Below are positions 1 through 5,636 of a DNA stretch of 5,636 nt, in pieces. Source of the DNA: an uncultured Desulfovibrio sp. (GTDB taxonomy: Bacteria > Desulfobacterota > Desulfovibrionia > Desulfovibrionales > Desulfovibrionaceae). Where the stretch lies: positions 1 through 5,636 of the forward strand of contig USNI01000074.1 of assembly GCA_900555975.1 (NCBI GenBank), given 5' to 3'. Under the pieces are notes generated by a model, which did not search any database, was not told the origin of the DNA, and worked only from the letters and a program-made list of their open reading frames with translations. Both the position numbers and the translations under genes were made by a program. Position 1 is the first letter of the stretch; each line of letters opens with the position of its first letter.

Positions 1-390
1 GAGGCTCTTGGTGAACGGATAGGTCATGCCGGACATGATGTAACGGTGAGCAATGCCGCCGACGTGACTGCGGAAGGACTGTGCAACGGTTATGACGCAG
101 TTCTGTTCGGTTGTTCCGCATGGGGAACCGATGAGGTGGAAATGCAGGACGATTTCAACGCGCTGTATGAGGAATTCGATCGTATCGGCGTGAAGGGCAA
201 GAAGGCGGCCTGTTTTGCCAGCGGCGACAGCAGTTTCGAGCATTTCTGCGGAGCCGTGGACGTCATTGAAGGCCGTCTTGCCGGACTCGGCGCGGAGATC
301 ATGGAGGAAGGTCTCAAGGTGGAAGGCGACTATTCCGGCAGCAGGAACGAGGTCGATGGCTGGTGCGACCGCATCATTGCGGCGTTGTGA
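1..390 (+). CDS. Short-chain flavodoxin, 5' end cut off by window
   Basis: This is a small soluble FMN-binding electron carrier. The frame is open from base 1 to a TGA at 388-390, giving 129 visible residues. The 148-residue D. vulgaris flavodoxin, from memory, aligns gap-free, so about 19 residues are missing, including the N-terminal phosphate-binding loop. Both flavin-contact loops are present. The 60s loop reads GCSAWGTDEVEMQDDF, with the tryptophan that packs on the isoalloxazine ring. The 90s loop reads CFASGDSSFEHFCGAVD. At the position of Tyr98, the second stacking residue in D. vulgaris, this protein has Phe. The GTG at 46 is internal and not a start. The gene converges on the aro operon and ends at the terminator at 506-543, so it is a separate transcription unit. 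The family call is firm; redox partners cannot be inferred. Confidence 0.93.
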   Translation, partial: EALGERIGHAGHDVTVSNAADVTAEGLCNGYDAVLFGCSAWGTDEVEMQDDFNALYEEFDRIGVKGKKAACFASGDSSFEHFCGAVDVIEGRLAGLGAEIMEEGLKVEGDYSGSRNEVDGWCDRIIAAL

Positions 391-505
391 TCGTGTCAGC
401 GGGAACTTCGGATGAGAATCCTGCTCTCCCTGCGGCGTGCATGGACGTTCGTTCAGAGTGCTGACGCCGGAGCATGACAAGCGCAGATACTATTGGTATG
501 GACTG

Positions 506-543
506 AAAAAAAGGAGTCGATGGTTTTCCACCGACTCCTTTTT
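506..543. terminator. Bidirectional intrinsic terminator between flavodoxin and aroE
   Basis: Bases 508-519 (AAAAAGGAGTCG) are the exact reverse complement of 532-543. After one mismatch (520/531), TGG at 521-523 also pairs with CCA at 528-530, closing a TTTT loop. Read on the minus strand, the GC-rich stem is followed by seven T (complement of 506-512), so it ends the aro operon 20 bases after the aroE stop. Read on the plus strand, the stem is followed by five T (539-543), so it also serves the flavodoxin, whose stop is 115 bases upstream. The rest of 391-562 shows nothing else I can support. Confidence 0.9.
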
Positions 544-562
544 CATGCAGTCGGAGTCTCTG

Positions 563-1429
563 TCAGAGGCCCTGTTTGAGGACGGGCAGAAGCCTTTTTT
601 CAACGGCGGCCTTCATGCGGGAGGCATCAAGCGGCTGAGAGGCAAACTGCTCCAGAGCAAGAATGGCCTGATGGATGAGCATGCCGAGACCGTTCACGGT
701 CTGATGACCGCGTTTTTGCGCTTCTTCCAGAAGTCTGGTTCTGAGCGGGCGGTAGATGAGATCACATACCGGGGACGAGACCGGAAGCGCGTCGAGAAAC
801 TCGAAATCGGAGAACTGTGCAGGGACACCCTGCATGCCGAGAGGGGTACAGTTGATGAACAGTTCTGCCCCGTGCAGAGCCTTCAGCGTGTCTTGCCCGC
901 CGAGAGGGGCCACATGCACGCGATCGGAGCTTCTGACAAGCTCTTCAGCTTTCGAAGGGGTGCGGCAGCAGACGGTGATGGATGCCACGCCTTCGGAAGT
1001 CAGCTTGAGTACGACGGATCGGGCGGCTCCGCCGGCTCCGAATACGACGACATGGCGACCTTCAGGTCGGATGCCTTCGTCGTGAAGAGCGTGAAGAAAG
1101 CCTGCGCCGTCGGTATTGTATCCGTGAAAGCGCCCGTCGCGCATGACCACGGTGTTCACGGAGCGGTACATGCGGGCGTCGTCGGAGAGCGTGTCCATGA
1201 GCGGGACGAGATCGGTCTTGTGCGGCATGGTGGCGTTGAATCCGGCCAGATTCATGGACGCAGCACCGGAAAGCCAGACTGCGGCGGTTCCCGCGGGGAC
1301 TCGAATGCGTTCGTAGATGCAGGCCAGTCCCAGTTCATCCAGCATGGCCTGCTGGATGATCGGGGAAAGACTGTGCTCTATGGGGTCGCCGATGACGGCC
1401 AGTTTTTTTCCGTCGAGAAAGTGACTCAT
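563..1429 (-). CDS. aroE: Shikimate dehydrogenase (AroE)
   Basis: AroE catalyses NADPH-dependent reduction of 3-dehydroshikimate to shikimate in the cytoplasm. The protein has 288 residues, slightly longer than the roughly 270 usual for the family. The substrate domain has the SLS shikimate-binding motif (20-22), NATMPHK (65-71) with catalytic Lys71, and YNTDGAGF (104-111) with catalytic Asp107. The nucleotide domain has the glycine loop GAGGAARS (131-138). The region that reads the NADP 2'-phosphate is CRTPSKA (155-161), the usual NRTxxKA with Asn replaced by Cys. INCTPLGM (192-199) and GLGMLIHQA (247-255) are typical C-terminal motifs. The ATG at 1429 has a GGAG five bases upstream (1435-1438) and lies 12 nt after the aroK stop. 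It is the last gene of the operon, followed by the terminator. No frame damage is visible. Confidence 0.97.
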   Translation of the reverse strand: MSHFLDGKKLAVIGDPIEHSLSPIIQQAMLDELGLACIYERIRVPAGTAAVWLSGAASMNLAGFNATMPHKTDLVPLMDTLSDDARMYRSVNTVVMRDGRFHGYNTDGAGFLHALHDEGIRPEGRHVVVFGAGGAARSVVLKLTSEGVASITVCCRTPSKAEELVRSSDRVHVAPLGGQDTLKALHGAELFINCTPLGMQGVPAQFSDFEFLDALPVSSPVCDLIYRPLRTRLLEEAQKRGHQTVNGLGMLIHQAILALEQFASQPLDASRMKAAVEKRLLPVLKQGL

Positions 1430-1441
1430 GGGAACTCCGGT

Positions 1442-1957
1442 TCAGTCGCTGGCTATGCGGTGGTAATGACGCAGAATCTGCAGAATGCGCCTTTTGAGGG
1501 TACGGGGACCACCATGATTGGGAATGGTCACATCTGCATGGCGTCGATACAGAGCGATTCGTGCGGCGTACAGACGGAAGAGTCTATCTCTGTCATTCTG
1601 TACGAGAGGACGGTCGCCCAGTGTCGTGGAACGCAGAATATGGGAAGGATGCCGGTCTATGAACACGATGATGCCGTTTTTTGACAGTGCATCCATATTC
1701 TCTCCGCGCAGGATCATGCCTCCCCCCGTGGATATGACGGCGCCGTCATATGCGGCGGCTTCCCGGGCACAGGCTGATTCCATGGTTCTGAACCCTTCTT
1801 CACCGTCCCGGGCGAAAATATCGGGAATGGTGCGTCCCGAGTTTTTTTCGATCATGGTGTCGGTGTCCAGAAGCGGCATGCGGAGTTTTCGGGCAAGACG
1901 CTTTCCAATGGTGCTCTTGCCGCAGCCGGAAAGGCCGATCAGCACGAGATTTTTCAT
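1442..1957 (-). CDS. aroK: Shikimate kinase (AroK/AroL family)
   Basis: The enzyme phosphorylates the 3-hydroxyl of shikimate with ATP; its product feeds AroA. It has 171 residues, the normal family size. Visible motifs are Walker A GLSGCGKST (8-16), the shikimate-binding DTD (31-33), GEEGFR (52-57) with the substrate-binding Arg57, the STGGG loop (76-80), the lid segment LGDRPL (113-118) with Arg116, and RIALYRRHAD (133-142) with the C-terminal shikimate-binding Arg133. The frame stays open upstream to an ATG at 2035. The correct start is the ATG at 1957, because the beta-strand leading into Walker A starts there, GGGAG lies seven bases upstream, and the ATG overlaps the aroC stop as ATGA. 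The C-terminus is rich in Arg and His. Choosing between the names aroK and aroL is arbitrary. Confidence 0.95.
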   Translation of the reverse strand: MKNLVLIGLSGCGKSTIGKRLARKLRMPLLDTDTMIEKNSGRTIPDIFARDGEEGFRTMESACAREAAAYDGAVISTGGGMILRGENMDALSKNGIIVFIDRHPSHILRSTTLGDRPLVQNDRDRLFRLYAARIALYRRHADVTIPNHGGPRTLKRRILQILRHYHRIASD

Positions 1958-3012
1958 GAAAGCACTCCCGGAATTTCCGTGACGGCCAGTGCGCAGGCGG
2001 CCTCTATGACGGGAACGGCGCGGGAAAGAATGCACGGATCGTGCCTGCCGGTGATGGTAAGCAGTGCAGCTTCGCCAGTCCGCATATCCACGGTTTTCTG
2101 TTCCCTTCCGATGGAAGGCGTAGGTTTGATGACCACGGTAAAGACCACGGGCATGCCGTTGGAGATGCCTCCGTTGATGCCTCCGTTGTTGTTGGTACGG
2201 GTCCGCAGTGTGTCGCCCGGCACAAAAACGTCGTTGGCTTCGCTTCCGCGCATGGAGGCAAGGGCGAAGCCGGCTCCGAAGGAGAGTCCCTTGACGGCCG
2301 GTACCGCAAACACGTGGCGGGCGATGATGCTTTCGAGATTTTCATCGAAGTCCGGACTTCCGAGTCCGGCGGGAAGGCCGAGAGCAAGACATTCGATAAG
2401 TCCGCCTGCGGAGTCTCCCTCGGCACGGGCCGCAAGAATGGCATCCTGCATGGCATTTCCCTGTGCATCGTCGATCACGGGAAAGTTTTTTTTCCCTGCC
2501 GCGCGCAGAGCCTCAACGTCGGGACGGGCGGGATTGAGGGGAACGTCCTCGATGCCCGCCGCACTTCTGATGCGGGCCAGTACTTCCACCCCTTTTTCCC
2601 GCAGCGCAAGTTTTGCCACGGCTCCGGCGAAGACCAGAGGCGCGGTGAGGCGTCCGGAAAAATGTCCGCCGCCGCGGTAGTCCTCAAATCCATGATAGCG
2701 AAGGTGCGCTGCGAAGTCGGCATGGCCCGGTCTGGCGAGCCAGCGGGTGGCGGCGTAATCCCGTGAGCGTGTGTCGGTATTTTCTATGACGCCGCAAAGA
2801 GGCGTGCCGCAGGTCTTGCCTTCGAACACGCCGCTCAGAATGCGCACTTCGTCCTTTTCATTGCGTGCCGTGGCAAGCGGGGAGCGCCCCGGGGCGCGGC
2901 GCGCCATTTCGCTGCGGATGAAATCCGTGTCGATGTCAAGTCCCGAAGGAACGCCCTGCAGCACGATGCCGATGGCCGGGCCGTGGGATTCGCCGAACAG
3001 ACTGTAACGCAT
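1954..3012 (-). CDS. aroC: Chorismate synthase (AroC), short N-terminus
   Basis: AroC converts EPSP to chorismate by 1,4-elimination of phosphate and needs reduced FMN. The protein has 352 residues. Family motifs are FGESHG (6-11) with the first conserved His10, RRAPGRS (38-44), NTDTRSRDY (78-86), RPGHADF (94-100) with catalytic His97, DYRGGGHFSGRLTAP (111-125), the Asn/Gly-rich flavin and substrate region around 272-288 and GRHDP (322-326). Most family members have about 8-10 more residues before FGESHG. Here there is no ATG, GTG or TTG in frame shortly upstream, and AAAAAAGGA lies eight bases before the ATG, so the short form is accepted. The GGGHFSGRLTAP motif differs from the GGGRSSxRET form in E. 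coli and resembles, from memory, clostridial-type enzymes. The start overlaps the TAA of the restored tyrA frame (TAATG); the end overlaps aroK. Confidence 0.96.
   Translation of the reverse strand: MRYSLFGESHGPAIGIVLQGVPSGLDIDTDFIRSEMARRAPGRSPLATARNEKDEVRILSGVFEGKTCGTPLCGVIENTDTRSRDYAATRWLARPGHADFAAHLRYHGFEDYRGGGHFSGRLTAPLVFAGAVAKLALREKGVEVLARIRSAAGIEDVPLNPARPDVEALRAAGKKNFPVIDDAQGNAMQDAILAARAEGDSAGGLIECLALGLPAGLGSPDFDENLESIIARHVFAVPAVKGLSFGAGFALASMRGSEANDVFVPGDTLRTRTNNNGGINGGISNGMPVVFTVVIKPTPSIGREQKTVDMRTGEAALLTITGRHDPCILSRAVPVIEAACALAVTEIPGVLS
1957..1970 (-). promoter_or_regulatory. Ribosome binding site that fixes the aroK start
   Basis: On the minus strand GGGAG (1969-1965) lies seven bases before the ATG at 1957-1955. 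That ATG shares bases with the aroC TGA (1956-1954), an ATGA overlap typical of translational coupling. This supports the 171-residue AroK over the 197-residue version starting at 2035. Confidence 0.8.
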
Positions 3013-3029
3013 TATTGTTGTCCTTTTTT
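3010..3029 (-). promoter_or_regulatory. Strong ribosome binding site and TAATG junction at aroC
   Basis: On the minus strand AAAAAAGGA (3029-3021) is followed by eight bases and the aroC ATG (3012-3010). The same bases contain TAA (3014-3012), the stop of the tyrA C-terminal frame, so the two genes share one base as TAATG. The site lies inside the tyrA C-terminal coding region, not in an intergenic spacer. Confidence 0.8.
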
Positions 3030-3188
3030 CAACCCCATGCGGGCCGACTGGAGGGCCACCTTACGGGCTTCCTCGTGTATGGTTTTTCTGTCCTCGCCTT
3101 CCATCCACCACCATCTTGCCTTATGCAGAATAAGGTCAATATCGCCGGCAGCGGCGAGAGAAAGCAGATTGCGGTACTGACGCGTCAT
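3012..3188 (-). CDS. Detached C-terminal part of TyrA, a possible 58-residue ORF
   Basis: If the frameshift is real, this is the intact downstream frame of TyrA. Its first ATG (3188-3186) overlaps the TGA that ends the truncated TyrA (3187-3185) as ATGA, so ribosomes could in principle reinitiate here. It would make a helical, basic 58-residue piece with a WWW motif, ending in the TAATG junction with aroC. The Shine-Dalgarno context is poor: AGG lies only two bases before the ATG and GAAG sixteen bases before it. Family knowledge places this region in the helical dimerisation domain of TyrA, so the piece is unlikely to have an activity alone. I list it because the stretch would otherwise appear to be a non-coding gap. 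Independent translation is speculative. Confidence 0.35.
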   Translation of the reverse strand: MTRQYRNLLSLAAAGDIDLILHKARWWWMEGEDRKTIHEEARKVALQSARMGLKKGQQ

Positions 3189-3193
3189 GGCCT

Positions 3194-3199
3194 GTGGGG
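3194..3199 (-). other. Frameshift site in tyrA (C4 run)
   Basis: The minus strand reads AAT CCC CAC AGG CCA TGA in the upstream frame. One extra C gives AAT CCC CCA CAG GCC ATG and joins the conserved N- and C-terminal parts of TyrA. I see no slippery heptamer of the X_XXY_YYZ type, so a programmed -1 shift is not supported. Confidence 0.8.
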
Positions 3200-3840
3200 A
3201 TTGGCTTCAAAAAGCCATGTGAAGAGTTCCCCGTCTTCCATGAGCTGTTTTTCCGTGGAATTCATGCGCCTCAGAAAAGATGGCGTTATGTACGGAAGAA
3301 GCGCGGGGTCTTCCGCCGTCATGGCGAAATACACCGCGCTTGTAATGAAGTTCATGCCCTGTATCTTGGCTTCCGCGATGTCGTGTTCTTCGGCCGTGGC
3401 GCGGAATGTCACGCAGCCGAAGCCCTGAAACAGGCCTTCCACGAATAGTATGTCGTCTTCTGAAGCCCTCATGCCCGGTACTATGGTCACGCGCAGTTCC
3501 AGATCCTGCGCCGGAACCGGACCGAAAAGCGGATGCGTTCCGACCACGGGACCGTCCCACAGGCTTTCCATGTGCTGCATGGGCAGTTCCTTCACCGAGG
3601 TGATGTCGGCAAGAATGGTGTCCTGTTCCATGAAGGGGCGCAGGATGCCTATGGTGTCGGCAATGGCCGTGGCCGGAATGCAGAGAAGCACCATGCGTGC
3701 CCCCCGGCAGGCTTCCTTCACGGCCTCTTCCTCAAAGGGAATATCGATGCCGGCAGGACAGATTCCGGGTTCGGCGCCGAAGCGCTCCATGAGCATGGCA
3801 CCCATGCGGCCGCGGCAGCCGACGATGACGATGCGCTCGT

Positions 3841-5153
3841 TCATGCAAGGGCGCTCCATACCTTCCAGAAATCGGGGAAGGATTTGCGCACCACGGCGGG
3901 ATCGTCCACGAGTACGCGCTGTCCGCGGGCAAGACCGAGCAGGGAGACGGACATGGCCATGCGGTGATCGTTCCATGTGGGGAAGACCGTGCCTTCAGGT
4001 ACGGCGGGAACCTGCGGGAACAGGCCGTGAATCGTGAGATAGTCCGGTCCCTCTTCCGTTCCGACACCGATAAGTGACAGGGACGTGGCACAGGCGGAAA
4101 GGCGATCGCATTCCTTGATGCGCAGATGGGCAATGTTGGTGATGCGGGTTTCGCCGGAGGCGGAGGCGGCAATCATGGCCACGGTGGGAACAAGGTCGGG
4201 ACAGGCACCCATGTCCACGGTGATGCCGTGGAGAGATGAGGGGCTGACCAGAATGCCGTCGCTCCGGAGTTTGACGGAGGCTCCCATGTCCCGGAGAATA
4301 TCCAGAATGGCGCGGTCGCCCTGCAGGGAATCGGAACGAAGTCCCGTAACCAGAACCGGTTCCCGCCCTGCGGCTCCGGCCGCAAGCAGATAGGAGGCTC
4401 CGGACCAGTCGCCTTCCACCCGGTAGTCGCCGCTTCTGTAGCTGCCGGGGCGCACGGTGATGCGAAGATGCCCGGGCGTGGCTTTGGTCACGCTCCTCCA
4501 GGGGACGCTCTTCCAGCGTTCGTCCTCCTGAACTTCAACGGTGAAGTCGATGCCGAAATCTTCCAGGACCTGAAGAGTGAGTCCCACATACGGCCAGGAT
4601 ACCGCTTTCCTGCCGAGATCCGCGTGGAACGACGTGCGAGCGGAGCGGCGAGCAGCAGTCCGGAAAGATACTGACTCGATTCGTCCATGCTCAGGTCCGT
4701 ATCGCCTCCGGCAAGTCCGTCGGTATGAATGACAAGAGGCGGATATCCGTTCTTGTTCTCGAAGTCGATGCGTGGTCCGAGGGACTGAAGGGCCGTCGTC
4801 AGGGCGCCTATGGGGCGCTCGTGCATTCTTTCCACGCCGTGAATGCGGAAGGAACCGTGTCCGGCGGCAAGAACCGCGGTAAGCAGACGGCAGGTCGTGC
4901 CGGATTCTCCCACCTGACAGTCGAGCGCCTCTTCCGTCCCCCCGACAGGTCCGTGCTCCATGCCCTGTACGCTCCAGCTGCCGTCCCCCAGATCCTTCAG
5001 CACGGCGCCGGCGGCCTGGAGAATGTCGCGCGTGCGTTCCAGATCGGCACTTGAGAGTACGTGATGCACCTGCGAGGAACCATGTGCCAGAGCGGCGGCG
5101 ATGAGGGTTCGATGGGAGACGGATTTGGAAGCGGGGGCCTGGAGCGTGATCAT
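3841..5153 (-). pseudogene. aroA: EPSP synthase (AroA), split by a one-base frameshift near 4606
   Basis: AroA transfers enolpyruvate from PEP to shikimate 3-phosphate. The ATG at 5153 opens a frame with SKSVSHR (9-15; Lys10, Arg15), VGESGTTCRLL (81-91) and RMHERPIG (109-116; Arg113), then SSQYLSGLLLAAPLA. After Gly182 (4610-4608) similarity in that frame stops. It resumes one frame over at AVSWPYVGLTLQ (184-195) and runs to the TGA at 3841. That half has PDLVPT with catalytic Asp320, KECDRL with Glu348, NDHRMAM (395-401) and Lys424. One added A in the AAA run (4608-4606) gives 437 residues, a normal length, and reads ISAGKAVSWPY, matching the family. The start lies three bases after the pheA stop and has only a weak AGG ten bases upstream, suggesting coupling. 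Identity is firm; whether the break is biological is open. Confidence 0.92.
4603..4610 (-). other. Frameshift site in aroA (A3 run)
   Basis: The minus strand reads GGA AAG CGG TAT CCT in the upstream frame. One extra A gives GGA AAA GCG GTA TCC TGG, restoring GKAVSW, which aligns with GDLVSK of E. coli AroA (recalled sequence). No slippery heptamer is visible. The exact position is uncertain by a few bases. Confidence 0.8.
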
Positions 5154-5156
5154 GAA

Positions 5157-5636
5157 TCAGAAACCTGTGTTGTTGACGGTGGAGTCGAGGCGCGGTCCTT
5201 CGGGGTAGCATCCGAGAACGCGCACGGAGGTGCAGCATGCGCCGAGGTCGCGGAGGAGTCCTGTTCTGTCGGAAGAGGAGAGATCACATTCCACGTCGGC
5301 AAAGAAGATGTAGTCCCAGCAGCTGCCTTTCATGGGACGTGATTCCAGTTTTGTCATGTTCACGCCGTGGGCGGAGAACACGTTCAGAACGTCGCTGAGC
5401 GTTCCGGCCCTGTTGGGAACAGTGAAGAGAAGGGAAGACTTGAAGCGGCCCGGCTCTTCCGGATGGGATCCTCCGGCAGGAGCCTCCCCGGGCCGGACGA
5501 GCACGAAGCGGGTCCAGTTGGAGGTGTCGTCCTGAATGTTGTCGGCAAGAGCGCTCATGCCGAGCTTTTCCGCCATGCTGCGGTGTCCGATGGAGGCCGC
5601 GCCCTTTTCGGAGGCCGCTTTCCATGCGGCGGCCGC
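5157..5636 (-). CDS. pheA: Prephenate dehydratase C-terminus with ACT domain (PheA), 5' part beyond window
   Basis: PheA converts prephenate to phenylpyruvate, the phenylalanine precursor. The frame is open from the window edge (5636) to TGA at 5159-5157, giving 159 visible residues. It begins with an alanine stretch where the family's TAAAA-type motif sits. IQDDTSNWTRF follows, with the TRF motif (visible residues 42-44) that supplies the catalytic Thr. A linker rich in Pro and Gly leads to a regulatory ACT domain (about 66-146) with NRAGTL in place of the GALV motif, ESRP (98-101) and VLGCYP. ESRP is tied to phenylalanine binding in this family, so feedback inhibition is likely. Whether a chorismate mutase domain is fused upstream, as in Desulfovibrio PheA, cannot be seen. 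The aroA start lies three bases after the stop. No frame damage is visible here. Confidence 0.94.
   Translation of the reverse strand, partial: AAAAWKAASEKGAASIGHRSMAEKLGMSALADNIQDDTSNWTRFVLVRPGEAPAGGSHPEEPGRFKSSLLFTVPNRAGTLSDVLNVFSAHGVNMTKLESRPMKGSCWDYIFFADVECDLSSSDRTGLLRDLGACCTSVRVLGCYPEGPRLDSTVNNTGF

Larger units (their letters stand above)
3012..3844 (-). pseudogene. tyrA: Prephenate dehydrogenase (TyrA), split by a one-base frameshift near 3196
   Basis: TyrA oxidatively decarboxylates prephenate to 4-hydroxyphenylpyruvate, the tyrosine precursor. Codons 1-216 are read in one frame from the ATG at 3844 (GGAG nine bases upstream; ATGA overlap with the aroA stop). They carry a dinucleotide loop GCRGRMG (9-15), Asp34 at the end of the second strand (suggesting NAD), GTHPLFGP (102-109) with catalytic His104, and EEHD (152-155) with His154. 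This frame then adds three foreign residues and stops at 3185. The expected C-terminus continues in the -1 frame from 3194 to a TAA at 3012-3014 (QYRNLLSLAAAGDIDL, then a WWW motif). One extra C in the CCCC run (3199-3196) joins the halves into 277 residues. The TyrA identity is firm. I cannot tell true inactivation from a sequencing error. No chorismate mutase domain is present. Confidence 0.9.

Noticed and set aside
391..505. A possible small RNA or gene between flavodoxin and the terminator
   Set aside because: Only very short weak inverted repeats (TGCT/AGCA near 460-475) and no promoter or ribosome site could be made out.
437..1684. A 415-codon open frame on the plus strand
   Set aside because: It runs antisense through aroE and the end of aroK, includes the terminator hairpin, and its translation resembles no family. 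It is a by-product of GC-rich codon use on the other strand.
1958..2035. Longer AroK start at 2035
   Set aside because: The 26 extra residues are Arg-rich, overlap aroC and lack family similarity. The ATG at 1957 has a good ribosome site and stop/start overlap.
1979..2766. Two long plus-strand open frames opposite aroC
   Set aside because: Low-complexity translations rich in Ser, Pro, Arg and Gly, antisense to a gene with complete family motifs. No ribosome site or family signal.
3845..3976. Longer TyrA start at 3976
   Set aside because: The extra 44 residues are Arg-rich and lie in the aroA C-terminus. The Rossmann fold strand begins right after the ATG at 3844.
3190..4612. Programmed ribosomal frameshifting in tyrA and aroA
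   Set aside because: Neither site has an X_XXY_YYZ slippery heptamer in the right phase, and I know of no such control in these families. A plain one-base deletion or sequence error fits better.
4606..5238. Upstream extension of the frame that carries the AroA C-terminal half, apparently starting at 5238
   Set aside because: Its first 210 or so codons are Arg-rich noise overlapping pheA and the true AroA N-terminus in another frame. It is open only by chance.
5629..5636. GCGGCCGC (NotI recognition sequence) at the window end
   Set aside because: It encodes the alanine stretch expected in prephenate dehydratase at this point, so it is natural coding sequence and not a cloning scar.

Overview
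The window looks like a core chromosomal piece from a GC-rich, anaerobic, sulfate-reducer-like bacterium, most likely Desulfovibrionaceae. The main clue is the flavodoxin at the left edge, which aligns without gaps to the part of Desulfovibrio vulgaris flavodoxin I remember. The pheA-aroA-tyrA gene order, which I recall from Desulfovibrio aromatic amino acid operons, supports this. The genus is inference.

Layout. Positions 1-390 (+) hold the last 129 codons of a short-chain flavodoxin. Positions 391-562 are a convergent intergenic stretch whose only clear element is a bidirectional intrinsic terminator (506-543). From 5636 down to 563 (-) everything is one tightly packed operon: pheA (3' part, cut by the window edge), aroA, tyrA, aroC, aroK, aroE. 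Spacers are 12 nt or less, and three junctions are stop/start overlaps (ATGA, TAATG, ATGA). No promoter is visible; transcription must enter from beyond 5636.

How the genes work together. AroE makes shikimate, AroK phosphorylates it, AroA adds the enolpyruvyl group and AroC forms chorismate. TyrA and PheA then act on prephenate, leading to tyrosine and phenylalanine. The visible ACT domain of PheA suggests allosteric control by phenylalanine.

The notable point is that two neighbouring genes, aroA and tyrA, are each split by a single missing base as the sequence stands. Adding one base near 4606 restores a 437-residue AroA with all its active-site residues. Adding one base near 3196 restores a 277-residue TyrA whose stop then overlaps the aroC start. 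The apparent gap at 3012-3184 is therefore the missing C-terminus of TyrA and not an intergenic region. Both breaks are in runs of only 3-4 identical bases, while coding runs of 6-8 bases in aroC, aroK and aroE are intact. Real inactivation and sequencing or assembly error both remain open. I see no mobile element, CRISPR array, RNA gene or undescribed system here.
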